From Labilibaculum sp. (GTDB taxonomy: Bacteria > Bacteroidota > Bacteroidia > Bacteroidales > Marinifilaceae), in the NCBI RefSeq assembly GCF_963664555.1, contig NZ_OY761461.1:4691769-4755768 (forward strand): 64,000 nucleotides of DNA, given 5' to 3'. Position 1 is the first letter of the stretch. Every line of letters begins with the position of its first letter. This document shows, piece by piece, positions 16,362 to 24,861 of the stretch. Both the position numbers and the translations under genes were made by a program. Under the pieces are notes generated by a model. It was not told where the DNA came from. It saw only the letters and a list, made by a program, of their open reading frames with translations, and did not search any database.

Positions 16362-17579
16362 TTAGGCCTCAACCAGCATTTCCGCTCTCACAATCCCGGC
16401 CAAACGTTTTACACCTTCAATGGCTTTTTCGTTGTTCACGTATGAGAAATTTAGGCGCATGGTATTGTGTCCGCCGCCATCGCAATAAAAAACATTTCCA
16501 GTGACAAAGGCTACCTTTTTCTCAATGGCTTTGTGAAACAGATCCAAGGCTTCCATGTGCTCAGGAAGAGTAATAAACAGGAACATGCCACCTTCCGGAC
16601 GCGTCCACTTCACCCCTTCGGGCATGTATTTTTCCAACTGCTCCAGCATCACATCCCTGCGCTGATGATACAGATCGATCGTTTTCTGCAGGTTGGTTTC
16701 GAACAAACCCGATTTCATGTAGCCAATGGCAATTTTCTGTACGAAAGTTGGTGTACACAAATCTGCTGATTGCTTGGCAATCACAATTTTCTCGTTGACA
16801 TCTTTGGGTCCCAAAACCCATCCAATACGGAATCCCGGTGCAAATATTTTTGAGAATGTTCCCAAAGTCAATACATGATCATCATTGTCCAACTCATACA
16901 TTAAGCGTTGATGTTTCCCCTCGAACCGTACTTCGCGGTACGGACAATCTTCTACTATCAGCACATCATATTTGTGAGCTAATGCGATAATCTCCATACG
17001 GCGCGATTCCGGCATGGTAATCCCTGTCGGATTTTGGAAATCTGGAATTACATAAATGAACTTTGGCTTGATGCCCTGCTGCTTTAGTTCTTCCAGCCTG
17101 GCCTCCAAAAGTTCGGCACTCATGCCGTGCTCATCCATTGGCACACCAGCCATTTTAGCGCCATATGCCTGAAATGCACCAATACCTCCCAAGTAAGAAG
17201 GCAGGCCACAGATCACAACATCGCCTTGGTTCACAAAAACTTTTCCTACCAGATCCAGTCCTTGCTGCGATCCGGTGGTAATAATCATATTATCCAAAGA
17301 ACATTCTACACCTTCATCCTGATACTTCTTTAAAAGCAATTCTCTTAGCTCAGTAACACCTTCGGTAGCATCGTACTGCAACACGGCCGCTCCTTCTTCG
17401 CGTAACATAGTCGAAACAATGCTGTCCAATGCATCAACAGGAAAAGATTCCGGTGCCGGCAATCCTCCTGCAAAAGAGATGATTTCCGGATTTTGTGTCA
17501 ATTTCAAAATCTCACGAATGGCTGATCGTTTGTTGTTATTGCTGATTTGAGAAAAGGTTCCTTTTAAATCGCTGATCAT
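16362..17579 (-). CDS. PLP-dependent class I aminotransferase
   Basis: Transaminates an amino acid to its 2-oxo acid in the cytosol. Fold-type I motifs: SFAGGLPAPESFP near residue 35, TTGSQQGLDL (about 102), the Asn-Pro in PDFQNPTG (about 180), VEDCPYRE (about 210), the PLP lysine in GTFSKIFAPGFRIGW (about 242) and a C-terminal substrate-binding Arg in MRLNFSY (about 379). The MocR/LysN-like subfamily suggests aminoadipate, aromatic or branched-chain substrates. It is downstream of a 2-oxoacid:ferredoxin oxidoreductase on the same strand, which would consume its product. Two repeats separate it from that operon, so it may be transcribed separately. Confidence 0.87.
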   Translation of the reverse strand: MISDLKGTFSQISNNNKRSAIREILKLTQNPEIISFAGGLPAPESFPVDALDSIVSTMLREEGAAVLQYDATEGVTELRELLLKKYQDEGVECSLDNMIITTGSQQGLDLVGKVFVNQGDVVICGLPSYLGGIGAFQAYGAKMAGVPMDEHGMSAELLEARLEELKQQGIKPKFIYVIPDFQNPTGITMPESRRMEIIALAHKYDVLIVEDCPYREVRFEGKHQRLMYELDNDDHVLTLGTFSKIFAPGFRIGWVLGPKDVNEKIVIAKQSADLCTPTFVQKIAIGYMKSGLFETNLQKTIDLYHQRRDVMLEQLEKYMPEGVKWTRPEGGMFLFITLPEHMEALDLFHKAIEKKVAFVTGNVFYCDGGGHNTMRLNFSYVNNEKAIEGVKRLAGIVRAEMLVEA

Positions 17580-17700
17580 TTCTTTAATTATTAATTACTA
17601 ATTGATAATTATTAATTGTTTAAATCTATTACTGAGAGTCTCACTTAAAGTGAGGCCCTCAGTTTTGCCTTAGTTGTTTTTTCTTGTATCGGGATAAAAA

Positions 17701-17827
17701 CACCCCTCTGTCCTTCGTCCCGAATTTCGGGATCCCCTCAAGAAGGGAGAATTTCAATTTCTTAAACCCTATTCCAATTCTGGAATCTTCCTCCTTTTAA
17801 GGGGAAGTGCCGACAGGCGAAGGGGTG
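17701..17827. repeat. MITE-like long inverted repeat (127 bp)
   Basis: The ends are CACCCCTCTGTCCTTCG and CGACAGGCGAAGGGGTG, an imperfect inverted pair. Inside are CCCGAATTTCGGG and several CCCTT/AAGGG stems. A related element lies at 20081-20179 and a half copy at 12152-12194. No coding capacity. Confidence 0.65.
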
Positions 17828-17866
17828 ATTTTAATTAAAATGCGACAAATATTGTATTCTAATCAA

Positions 17867-17884
17867 GACACGCCATGGCGTGTC
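17867..17884 (+). repeat. Family A palindrome
   Basis: GACACGCCATGGCGTGTC followed by CCTACGG, 12 bases beyond the stop of the beta-subunit gene. Same sequence as the copy at 10679. Confidence 0.8.
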
Positions 17885-17895
17885 CCTACGGTTTT

Positions 17896-18804
17896 TTACA
17901 ACCAATTTTTGCGCATGCGTGCCCATTTGCGATCGCGGTTTTCTGTTACGCATTGAATATCGGCATCATTCATGTGCTTGAACCGGCCCTGCTTTTTCAA
18001 ATAATCTTTTACAGAGGCAAATTCTTTCGGGTTGCGGTTCAATTTGTACTCGCCATCCTCATATTCTGCTAAGAAAATCAGACCACAGTCTACAGCTTCT
18101 TTTGCAATTTCGATAGATGTTTCGGTGGGTGTTCCCCAACCTGTAGGACAGGATGCATATACATGAATAAAGGTCGCCCCTTTGGTATGCTTGGCTTTGT
18201 TCACCTTATTCAGAAAATCCTGAGGATAACCAATACTGGCCGTTGCAGCGTAAGCAATATCATGCGCAGCAATAATCTCAAATAGATTCTTTTTGTGAGT
18301 AATAGTTCCCGGCAAATTCTCACCAGCAGGCGTTGTAGTCGTTTTTGTTCCGTAAGGAGTCAGGCCGCTTTTCTGAATTCCGGTGTTCATATACGCTTCG
18401 TTGTCGTAGCAGATGTACAAAACATCATCGTTCCGATCGATCATTCCTGAAAGGGCCTGAAATCCGATATCGGCAGTTCCCCCGTCGCCGGCAAACACAA
18501 CTGTTTTTACATCTTTTTGCCCCAAAGCCTTGGCTCCGGCAGCAATTCCTGATGCCATACTTGCTGCACCCGGAAATGTGGTGATCAAGGCATTGGTATT
18601 GAATGCCATTTGCGGATAAATAAATCCTACCGCCGACATGCATCCGGCTGGTAATGCTGTATAGGTGCGCTCACCCAAAACTTTTAGTGCCAAACGAACG
18701 GCAACACTTCCGCCACATCCGGCGCAAGCCTTATGACCATAGAAAAATTCCTTCTCGGTCATGTTTTTCGCATTCACTTTTGGGATATCTACTGGATTAG
18801 TCAT
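17896..18804 (-). CDS. 2-oxoacid:ferredoxin oxidoreductase, beta (TPP-binding) subunit
   Basis: Carries thiamine pyrophosphate for oxidative decarboxylation of 2-oxo acids to acyl-CoA with ferredoxin reduction. Seen: GHKACAGCGGSVAVR near residue 24, a CxxC of the proximal FeS type, the TPP motif beginning FAGDGGTADIGFQ (about 103) with DNEAYMNTG (about 134), and YASCPTGWG (about 210). The start overlaps the alpha-subunit end by 8 bases, a sign of translational coupling. Substrate (pyruvate or branched-chain 2-oxo acid) is not decided by sequence. The neighbouring aminotransferase favours an amino-acid-derived 2-oxo acid. Confidence 0.9.
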   Translation of the reverse strand: MTNPVDIPKVNAKNMTEKEFFYGHKACAGCGGSVAVRLALKVLGERTYTALPAGCMSAVGFIYPQMAFNTNALITTFPGAASMASGIAAGAKALGQKDVKTVVFAGDGGTADIGFQALSGMIDRNDDVLYICYDNEAYMNTGIQKSGLTPYGTKTTTTPAGENLPGTITHKKNLFEIIAAHDIAYAATASIGYPQDFLNKVNKAKHTKGATFIHVYASCPTGWGTPTETSIEIAKEAVDCGLIFLAEYEDGEYKLNRNPKEFASVKDYLKKQGRFKHMNDADIQCVTENRDRKWARMRKNWL

Positions 18805-19987
18805 TGGTCTCTACGTTTAGGCTAAAAAATTCTACTTTTTCTTCACTCTTATTGGCCACTCCGAAGAACAGTTTATCGAACATTTCTTCAATATCATCTT
18901 TGGTGATATCTCTTCCGCCCAAACCACCTACAAAATTGCTCTTGTAAACGTATTTGTCGATTTTTGAAATTGCCGAGTTCACATTGGTATAAACTGTTCC
19001 CTCGTATCCGAATGAAATATCTTTATCGATGACTCCGATTGCATTTACGCGACGGGCCAAATCTTTCACCTCTGTTTCGGGGAAGGGACGCATGTAACGA
19101 ATCTTCAGCAAACCAACCTTTTTGCCTTCGGCACGCATCTTATCCACCACCACACGAATGGTTCCGCAAACACTTCCCAGGGCTACCAATACCACTTCGG
19201 CATCATCACACTGGTACTCTTCCACCATATCGTAGTACTTACGACCAAATTTTTCTGCAAATTCCTGATCTACATCGCGAATTACATCAATGGCCTTAAA
19301 CATGGCTTCGTTTTGCTGATACTTGAATTCTGTATTGTCATCGGGCTTAGAGCTGAATCCTAAATTTTTAGGCTCTTCGAAAGACATTTTGTTGGGTGTC
19401 TCGAAAGCCGGAAGAAATTCATCCACCATTTTCTGCTCCGGAATAGCCACCAACTCGTAAGTGTGAGTCAGAATAAAACCATCCAAATTCACCATCATCG
19501 GAGTCAGTACATCTTTGTGCTCGGCAATTTTGTAAGCCTGAATCATCATGTCCAAAGCCTCCTGTGCATCTTCCACATAAACCTGAATCCATCCGCAATC
19601 CAACAATGACAATGAATCGCGCTGATCGCCGTAGATACTCCAGGGCAAAGCCACCGAACGGTTGGCATTCATCATTACCACCGGCCAACGACCACCGCTG
19701 CAGTAGTGCAGTCCTTCGGCCATGTACAACAAACCCTGCGATGATGATGCAGTAAATGTTCTGGCACCAACGGCGCTGGCTCCCATGGTTGCCGAAATAG
19801 CAGAGTGCTCCGACTCAACGTGCATGTATATGCCATCCATCTCGCCGGCTTCTACCATTTCCGACAGCCGCTCAACGGTGATGGTTTGCGGGGTGATTGG
19901 GTAGGCTGCAATTACATGCGGACGGCATAACTTTACGCCCTGAGCCACTGCCTCATCACCTGATATGAATATTTTATTTGTTTTCAT
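18797..19987 (-). CDS. 2-oxoacid:ferredoxin oxidoreductase, alpha subunit (PorA/VorB-like)
   Basis: Alpha chain of the four-subunit enzyme. The N-terminal pyrimidine-binding domain has GDEAVAQGVKLCRPHVIAAY and YPITPQT near residue 30, EHSAISATMGASAVGARTFT (about 60) and ASSSQGL. The C-terminal half has VVLVALGSVCGTIR and LLKIRYMRPFPE, the transketolase C-like domain. At 396 aa it is standard for PorA/VorA. A 300-base repeat-rich gap separates it from the delta subunit upstream; the downstream beta gene overlaps it. Confidence 0.9.
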   Translation of the reverse strand: MKTNKIFISGDEAVAQGVKLCRPHVIAAYPITPQTITVERLSEMVEAGEMDGIYMHVESEHSAISATMGASAVGARTFTASSSQGLLYMAEGLHYCSGGRWPVVMMNANRSVALPWSIYGDQRDSLSLLDCGWIQVYVEDAQEALDMMIQAYKIAEHKDVLTPMMVNLDGFILTHTYELVAIPEQKMVDEFLPAFETPNKMSFEEPKNLGFSSKPDDNTEFKYQQNEAMFKAIDVIRDVDQEFAEKFGRKYYDMVEEYQCDDAEVVLVALGSVCGTIRVVVDKMRAEGKKVGLLKIRYMRPFPETEVKDLARRVNAIGVIDKDISFGYEGTVYTNVNSAISKIDKYVYKSNFVGGLGGRDITKDDIEEMFDKLFFGVANKSEEKVEFFSLNVETND

Positions 19988-20080
19988 TGTTCTTAAATTT
20001 CTTATCCAGTTTATCTACTGTTGATCTTTAATTGGAAAGCTGTTAGCTATTGGATAATAGTTGTTAGCTTTTAAATACCC

Positions 20081-20179
20081 CTCTGTCCTTCGCTCCCGAA
20101 AGCTTTCGGGATCCCCTGAAAGGGAGAATACGTAATTTCAAATTCTTTCCCTTTTAAGGGAATCGGAGCGAAGGAGAGA
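20081..20179. repeat. MITE-like long inverted repeat (about 100 bp)
   Basis: CTCTGTCCTTCGCTCC (20081-20096) pairs with GGAGCGAAGGAGAGA (20165-20179) with one mismatch. Inside are CCCGAAAGCTTTCGGG and CCCTTTTAAGGG. Same family as 17701-17827, here within the oxidoreductase operon between delta and alpha genes. GTGCCGACAGGCGAA follows at about 20219, as in the other copy. Confidence 0.7.
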
Positions 20180-20267
20180 TCGTGAACACATTTGAAAATA
20201 TAATTGAATGTGAACCAAGTGCCGACAGGCGAAAGCGTGCATTTTAACAAATCTTAATTTTTGTTTA

Positions 20268-20287
20268 GGACACGCCATGGCATGTCC
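20268..20287 (+). repeat. Family A palindrome
   Basis: GGACACGCCATGGCATGTCC followed by CTAC, one arm mismatch. It touches the stop codon of the ferredoxin-type delta subunit. Confidence 0.75.
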
Positions 20288-20581
20288 CTACTCTTTCACC
20301 ATTTTAATGGCATCTTTTGGGCATTCGTAGGCACAAACACCACAGCCTTTGCAATAATCCATGTCGAATTCGATTTTGCCGTTTTCTTTTAGGATGGTGC
20401 CATCCGGACAAAGCAGGTAGCAGCGCAGACAGAAAACACATGCTTCGTGATCGACAAGCGGACGGACTGATCTCCATCCGGCATTCGTCTCCGGCAGGAA
20501 ACCAGCCTTGTACTGCGGACCGGTGGGATATTCATTTATATGTGTAGGAAATTTAAATTCCTGTTTTTTTGGACGGTTCAT
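20288..20581 (-). CDS. 2-oxoacid:ferredoxin oxidoreductase, delta (2x 4Fe-4S) subunit
   Basis: Small electron-carrier subunit of the complex. Two ferredoxin motifs are visible: CVFCLRCYLLCP (residues about 49-60) and CKGCGVCAYECP (about 77-88). The N-terminal stretch (FPTHINEYPTGPQYKAGFLP) is typical of PorD/VorD. At 97 aa it is of normal length. It lies between gamma (upstream) and alpha (downstream) genes on the same strand. Confidence 0.92.
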   Translation of the reverse strand: MNRPKKQEFKFPTHINEYPTGPQYKAGFLPETNAGWRSVRPLVDHEACVFCLRCYLLCPDGTILKENGKIEFDMDYCKGCGVCAYECPKDAIKMVKE

Positions 20582-20825
20582 TGTTTCAATTATGAATTAA
20601 AAATTATGAATTAGCATCTTCAAGAATACCCCTCTTCCAATCAGCTTTCTTTACCCCAAACCCCTAAAGGGGCTTACAAAAGGGAACAAAGTTCTTTTAG
20701 AATATTCTTAAAAATCCCCTATCCTGAAAAGGAGAATTCGCCACCTATAAACATCAATACTTACTTATTGGCTTAAAGCCCCTTTGGGATAAATATTTTT
20801 TGTTTCAATTAATAATTACCAATTG
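20582..20825. other. Repeat-rich gap inside the oxidoreductase operon
   Basis: This 244-base stretch holds degenerate members of the ACCCCTCT.../CCCCTAAAGGGG family (20629-20740) and an AT-only TTAATAATTACCAATTGTTA-type tract before the gamma stop. Similar AT tracts lie at 17583-17620, 45186-45215 and 55860-55905. No gene. Confidence 0.5.
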
Positions 20826-21365
20826 TTAATTATTAATTAATTCGTAGGCTCTCTCTACAATCTTCACATTCAATTCGGCCAGTTTTGGCTTCATCTCGGT
20901 TCGGATGCTGGCAAGAGCTGCTTCCAGACTTACCAATCCCGATGCAGCAGCCAATGCCCCGTACATAGCGGTGTTGGTAATGGGCCGGCCCAATATCTCC
21001 ATGGCTAAACTTGATGCATCGATGCCAATTAGTTGGAAAGCCGGCAATGCCTTTTGGTACACTTCTACCTTTTCGGTATTCACCAAAATGGTGGCACCTG
21101 GTCTGATTCCCTTTTCGAAACCGGGAGTGATCAACGTCTCATCCATTACCACCACGTAATCGCTGTTTTGCACTTCGCTGCGATCGTGAATTTTGGCATC
21201 GTCGATTTTGGTGAAAGCCAAAACCGGAGCACCTCTTCTTTCAGGACCGAAAGATGGAAATGCCAAAGCATGCTTGCCTCCGTGAACACTGGCAGCAATG
21301 CCCAGCAAACGGGAAGCGGTAAAACCACCTTGTCCTCCTCTTCCATGCCATCTGATTTCTTTCAT
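20826..21365 (-). CDS. 2-oxoacid:ferredoxin oxidoreductase, gamma subunit
   Basis: PorG-type catalytic-domain subunit. It begins with the signature MKEIRWHGRGGQGGFTASRL, followed by HALAFPSFGPERRGAPVLAF (residues about 33-52) and AMYGALAAASG (about 137). At 179 aa it has the family length. It is the first gene of the operon and is transcribed away from the lrp-type regulator, with a 327-base divergent control region. Confidence 0.92.
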   Translation of the reverse strand: MKEIRWHGRGGQGGFTASRLLGIAASVHGGKHALAFPSFGPERRGAPVLAFTKIDDAKIHDRSEVQNSDYVVVMDETLITPGFEKGIRPGATILVNTEKVEVYQKALPAFQLIGIDASSLAMEILGRPITNTAMYGALAAASGLVSLEAALASIRTEMKPKLAELNVKIVERAYELINN

Positions 21366-21692
21366 GTTTTTTATAGTAAGTAGTTAGTAGTTAGTCCCCG
21401 GCAGTAAGCAATCTGAACATTAACCGCTTCGGCAAACTCTTTTGTTGTTTGTAAGTCTTTGGCTCCGACGCAAATCGGAGCCATATTGTGTTTGTTGTTG
21501 TTGTGTGTTGTGATTTTTGTGAAAATCCGTATCTGTTTTCTGTTAAAATACTTTGTAAATGTATGGTTTGCAGGAAATATTTACTAGCACAGAGAATAAA
21601 TACAGTAAACTGATCTACACAAACAGAATATGAAAGAATTTATATCTTTGCATCAGGCATTATACTGATATTAGTAGAAAAATTTTCTTCTC
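21366..21692. promoter_or_regulatory. Divergent control region between oxidoreductase operon and Lrp-type gene
   Basis: A TATCTTTG box (21643-21650) fits the Bacteroidota TAnnTTTG -7 element for the regulator, but no clear TTTG lies at the -33 position. Lrp sites are degenerate and AT-rich and could not be assigned by eye. AGTAAGTAGTTAGTAGTTAG is a short internal repeat at about 21377. Confidence 0.4.
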
Positions 21693-22151
21693 ATGGATAA
21701 ACTGGACAGAACCGATCGTAAAATTTTACAACTGCTGCAGCAGGATTGCCGCATCACCACCAAGGAACTTGCAGAAAAACTGCATCTAAGCAACACGCCT
21801 GTGTACGAAAGGGTAAAAAAGCTGGAACGAAGCGGTATTATTAAAGGTTATGTGGCCCGTCTCGACCCCGATAAAATAGACCGGAGCATGATGGTTTTCA
21901 TCTCTATTTTACTTACCAAGCACACCCGCGATGTGGTGGATAAATTTGAGGCGGAAGTGTTGGCACTGCCCGAAGTAATGGAGTTTTACTACACCTCGGG
22001 AAATTACGATGCCTTGCTTAAACTAATGGTGAAAGACATGAAGGCCTTCCAGTTTTTTATTCAGGAGAAACTATCGAAATTTGAACACATCAGCCGCTTC
22101 AACAGCACTTTCGTGATTTCCTCGGCCGATAAACTGGGCTACGATTTGTAG
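21693..22151 (+). CDS. Lrp/AsnC family transcriptional regulator
   Basis: DNA-binding regulator that senses amino acids or related metabolites. The N-terminal winged helix has DRTDRKILQLLQQDCRITTK and the recognition helix LSNTPVYERVKKLERSGIIK (residues about 30-50). The C-terminal RAM/AsnC effector domain spans residues about 65-140 (VLALPEVMEFYYTSGNYDAL). It is divergent from the 2-oxoacid:ferredoxin oxidoreductase operon, which is its most likely target. Lrp-type proteins commonly control such genes and often themselves. Confidence 0.93.
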   Translation: MDKLDRTDRKILQLLQQDCRITTKELAEKLHLSNTPVYERVKKLERSGIIKGYVARLDPDKIDRSMMVFISILLTKHTRDVVDKFEAEVLALPEVMEFYYTSGNYDALLKLMVKDMKAFQFFIQEKLSKFEHISRFNSTFVISSADKLGYDL

Positions 22152-22173
22152 AATTTGTTCCATATTTCTCTAA

Positions 22174-22240
22174 AATCCTTTGGTTGAAACCAAAGGCAAT
22201 GGATGGGAAAAGGAAAACCCCGCTTGGTGCGGGGCTATTC
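22174..22240 (-). terminator. Repeat-borne terminator, copy 1
   Basis: CCTTTGGTTGAAACCAAAGG hairpin, then CCCCGC-TTGGT-GCGGGG (22218-22234). On the minus strand the GC stem is followed by TTTTCCTTTTCCC. The same composite element is repeated at 23171-23230, and both copies sit just 3' of a minus-strand gene. Confidence 0.65.
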
Positions 22241-22247
22241 TGATTTT

Positions 22248-22679
22248 TTAATGACAAAGGCCTTTGATACCAATTCGCAGCAAATATACAGCCAGCACCA
22301 TTGCCGATTTTTTTAAATCGGCATCTTTAAGAAAGCTTTCAGTTAGCTTTTCCAACAGCCATTTGGTGTTCGACTTCTCATTCTTAAGTACTTCTTTTTG
22401 AATATCCTCATTCCCGCAGATCAAGACCTTCATTTTGTCTTTGTTCTCCAGAAAAAACCTTACTCCGTTTTTACGAACGGCATCAAAATCAATTTCTATT
22501 GGTGCTTTCAATTTTGAGCCTGAACCTCCAATTACATATGGTCCTTCTAATTGATGAATTGGTATCTCCATTGGCGGCAACATGACTTCCTGCTCAAATG
22601 CCCAATCCTCTGGTTCATTTAATTTTCCCAAAAGATATTCCAACTCTTCGGTTGACAGTTTGTTTAATTCTTCGTTCAT
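22248..22679 (-). CDS. Hypothetical protein, 143 aa
   Basis: Not recognised. Acidic N-terminus (NEELNKLSTEELEYLLGKLN), a Pro-rich middle and a helical, Lys-rich C-terminal half ending LRIGIKGLCH. No signal peptide or membrane helix, so probably cytosolic. ATG start, single-gene unit on the minus strand ending at a repeat-borne terminator. It lies between the Lrp gene and the duplicated palindrome unit at the edge of the Hxs island. Confidence 0.65.
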   Translation of the reverse strand: MNEELNKLSTEELEYLLGKLNEPEDWAFEQEVMLPPMEIPIHQLEGPYVIGGSGSKLKAPIEIDFDAVRKNGVRFFLENKDKMKVLICGNEDIQKEVLKNEKSNTKWLLEKLTESFLKDADLKKSAMVLAVYLLRIGIKGLCH

Positions 22680-22754
22680 GATATTTAAGATATAGTATGT
22701 GTTTTGTTTAACAGCAATTTACAAAAAACATGCTCTCCGAAAAAAAAAAAATAG

Positions 22755-23150
22755 TTCACGAAAACCGTAGGGGCACGACATGTTGCGACCGTTTGTTTTC
22801 AGGTGTCCCTGATTTTCAAATTCAATAAAATAATTGTTTGATGATGGCAACAATTTGCGGATTGTCTGGGAATTATTGATTGGAATTCGGTGAATGGTCA
22901 TTTAAACGGACACGCCATGGCGATGTCCCTGCCATGCACAATACAACATAAATCCTCACAAATAATTGGTTCACGAAAACCGCAGGGACACGACATGTCG
23001 TGGCCGTTTGTTTTCAGGTACCTGTATTTTCAAATTCAATAAAATAATTGTTTGATGATGACAACAATTTGCGGATTGTTTGGAAATAATTGATTGGGAT
23101 TCGGTGAATGTCATTAAAACGGACAGGCCATGGCCAGTCCCTACACAATA
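22755..23150. repeat. Tandem duplication of a unit bounded by inverted family A palindromes
   Basis: Two ~190-base copies (about 22755-22935 and 22970-23150) share long stretches such as TTCAAATTCAATAAAATAAT and CAACAATTTGCGGATTGT. Each starts with a CCGTAGGG/CCGCAGGG-tagged CGACATGT palindrome (22767-22790; 22986-23005) and ends with a CCATGG palindrome tagged CCCTGCC or CCCTACAC (22908-22928; 23121-23140). This is a BIME-like or MITE-like unit duplicated in place. Confidence 0.8.
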
Positions 23151-23170
23151 TTTTCAAATTAATTCACAAT

Positions 23171-23230
23171 CCTCGGGTTGAAACCCGGGCAATGGATGGG
23201 AAAGGAAAACCCCGCTTGGGGCGGGGCTTA
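23171..23230 (-). terminator. Repeat-borne terminator, copy 2
   Basis: CCTCGGGTTGAAACCCGGG hairpin followed by CCCCGC-TTGGG-GCGGGG (23210-23226), nearly identical to 22174-22240. It lies just beyond the stop of the last gene of the Hxs transcription unit and reads into a TTTTCC tract on the minus strand. Confidence 0.65.
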
Positions 23231-23246
23231 TATACAGAATTCTAAA

Positions 23247-23501
23247 TTATTCTACTTCTTTTTCAAATACAAGCATTTTAATATTGACAACTTGATCTTT
23301 CGCACCAAATAATCCTTCAAGACACCCAGGTTTTTGTGATGATGATATTGTATCAATGTTTGATAATCGCCAACCTCCTTCTGCAGCTTTATTAATTATA
23401 GCTTGATAGGTATCAACAGCCAAACCATGTTCTCCATTTCCTTGTTTTCCAGTAGCTATTGTAGTAGGTACAGGAATACATTTGTAAGTGAAATTTTTCA
23501 T
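23247..23501 (-). CDS. Small DUF4177-like protein, last gene of the Hxs cluster
   Basis: 84 aa if started at ATG 23501 (MKNFTYKCIPVPTT); an in-frame upstream start at 23540 would overlap the preceding gene by 23 bases. FTYKCIPVP, NKAAEGGWRLSNID and VVNIKMLVFEKE follow the DUF4177 pattern (YKVVP, GWEL, phe-Lys end); assignment is tentative. No signal peptide. It directly follows the yidD-like gene on the same strand, so it probably belongs to the same mRNA. A role in the His-Xaa-Ser system is only inferred from position. Confidence 0.6.
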   Translation of the reverse strand: MKNFTYKCIPVPTTIATGKQGNGEHGLAVDTYQAIINKAAEGGWRLSNIDTISSSQKPGCLEGLFGAKDQVVNIKMLVFEKEVE

Positions 23502-23517
23502 TTTATTTAATTTAGAT

Positions 23518-23721
23518 TTATGGATAATCAATTCCTCCATATGGAGGTTTACATTTTCTGAGCCTGCGAATCCCCTTCTTTAATCCATCCTTCACACCAA
23601 ATTTGTTTAAACTAATAATCATATATTCCGAACAGGAAGGTTCGAAACGGCAGGATTCTCGAATTCTTCTTGGAGCGACATTCTGATAAAATCGGATAAA
23701 TGAAATTAATATTGATTTCAT
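23518..23721 (-). CDS. yidD: YidD-like membrane protein insertion efficiency factor
   Basis: Small inner-membrane-associated protein that helps YidC/Sec insertion. The family signature is clear: CRFEPSCSEYMI (residues 24-35), a G..G spacing, then RLRKCKPPYGGIDYP at the C-terminus. It is 67 aa, slightly short but complete. It starts on the base next to the hxsC stop, so the two are translationally coupled. The usual genomic home of yidD is beside rnpA/yidC; here it sits in the Hxs cluster, suggesting a dedicated second copy. Confidence 0.85.
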   Translation of the reverse strand: MKSILISFIRFYQNVAPRRIRESCRFEPSCSEYMIISLNKFGVKDGLKKGIRRLRKCKPPYGGIDYP

Positions 23722-24861
23722 CTAATTTAAAAATGGGGTAATATTTGAACTTATCTTTTTAGATGTTCCAAAAACACCACAACAATTTTCAGCCAATTTG
23801 CAATTATCACAACAGTCTAGATATTTTGTTTTCCAATCAGATATTGACTTTGCAGAATGCTTCCATAAGTTAGAAGGTAAGAGACAAAGAGGGATGTTGT
23901 ATATGGATGTATTAATTCCAAAATTGAATAAATATTCAAGTGCTGAGTTTAAGTCTTCGATATATTCTTTAGGATCTATCCAAACTAGTTCTGAATTTAC
24001 TGTAGCATTTCCAATATCTTCTAAGCCCATAAAAGCTACATGATCTACAAATGGCAGGTTTTTATAAATAAAATGAGCTAATTCAATCAGTCGAGAATGA
24101 TTTAATTTTGAAATTACAATTCGAATTTCAATCTTTTGATGCAATGCTGCTAGGTTGTATATTCCCTTTATTGTTTGGTTGAAAGCATTTTTTGATTGAA
24201 CAATGTAATCATGTTGAGCTGAATAATCAGAATACAAAGGAATTCCAAATATTAAATTCCTATTCATACATTTTGTGAATTTATCGCAGAATTTAGTAGA
24301 ATTAAATGCTCTGCCATTAGTTAATGTATGTATGATAGTATTGGGGAGTTTAGTAGAAATTTGTTCATAAAGTTGAAAAAGTCTATCTCCTAATAGAGTA
24401 GGTTCTCCTCCTGTAACACCTAGTATTTCACAATCATCGGGGATAAGATCAACCAATTGGCTGTTGATTTTAAATTGAACATCTAAATCCTTAACCTTTT
24501 TTGGTGGTTGAGAACACATTATACATTTATGATTGCAAGTCTCAGTAATGAAAAGAACATTATCTGATGAATTAGGAGAGTATAATATCCGAAGATGACC
24601 ATTTCTAGAAATACTTACAATATCTCCATCTTGAAGATCAATATTATCATCTCCTGAAATGAATATAGCCATTTCAGTTACCTGTTCTCTTAATGCTTCA
24701 AAGTTACCTCTTCGACAAATAACACATGTGTAATTCTCTAAATCTATTAATTGTTGTCCTTCATAAATAAGGAATCCTTCGGAACTTAAGTTTGTTATGC
24801 ACCTGCCAATTTTATTATCACTAATATTTAGTGATTCTCCTTTGTACTGTAGCTTTTTCAT
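23722..24861 (-). CDS. hxsC: His-Xaa-Ser system radical SAM maturase HxsC
   Basis: Radical SAM enzyme thought to modify the His-Xaa-Ser repeat protein. The 4Fe-4S/SAM motif is ETCNHKCIMC (Cys 109, 113 and 116), followed by the GGE-type motif in LGVTGGEPTLLGD (about 153). The N-terminal ~100 residues are a divergent non-catalytic domain. The C-terminus has a Cys cluster (CCDNCKLAENCCG, about 351-363) for auxiliary clusters. Its ATG overlaps the hxsB stop in TAATG. Family assignment rests on sequence plus the full hxsA-D-B-C neighbourhood. Confidence 0.88.
   Translation of the reverse strand: MKKLQYKGESLNISDNKIGRCITNLSSEGFLIYEGQQLIDLENYTCVICRRGNFEALREQVTEMAIFISGDDNIDLQDGDIVSISRNGHLRILYSPNSSDNVLFITETCNHKCIMCSQPPKKVKDLDVQFKINSQLVDLIPDDCEILGVTGGEPTLLGDRLFQLYEQISTKLPNTIIHTLTNGRAFNSTKFCDKFTKCMNRNLIFGIPLYSDYSAQHDYIVQSKNAFNQTIKGIYNLAALHQKIEIRIVISKLNHSRLIELAHFIYKNLPFVDHVAFMGLEDIGNATVNSELVWIDPKEYIEDLNSALEYLFNFGINTSIYNIPLCLLPSNLWKHSAKSISDWKTKYLDCCDNCKLAENCCGVFGTSKKISSNITPFLN

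Noticed and set aside
22719..22901. 60-codon minus-strand ORF in the duplicated palindrome unit
   Set aside because: It lies wholly in mobile-repeat sequence and is disrupted in the second copy of the same unit.
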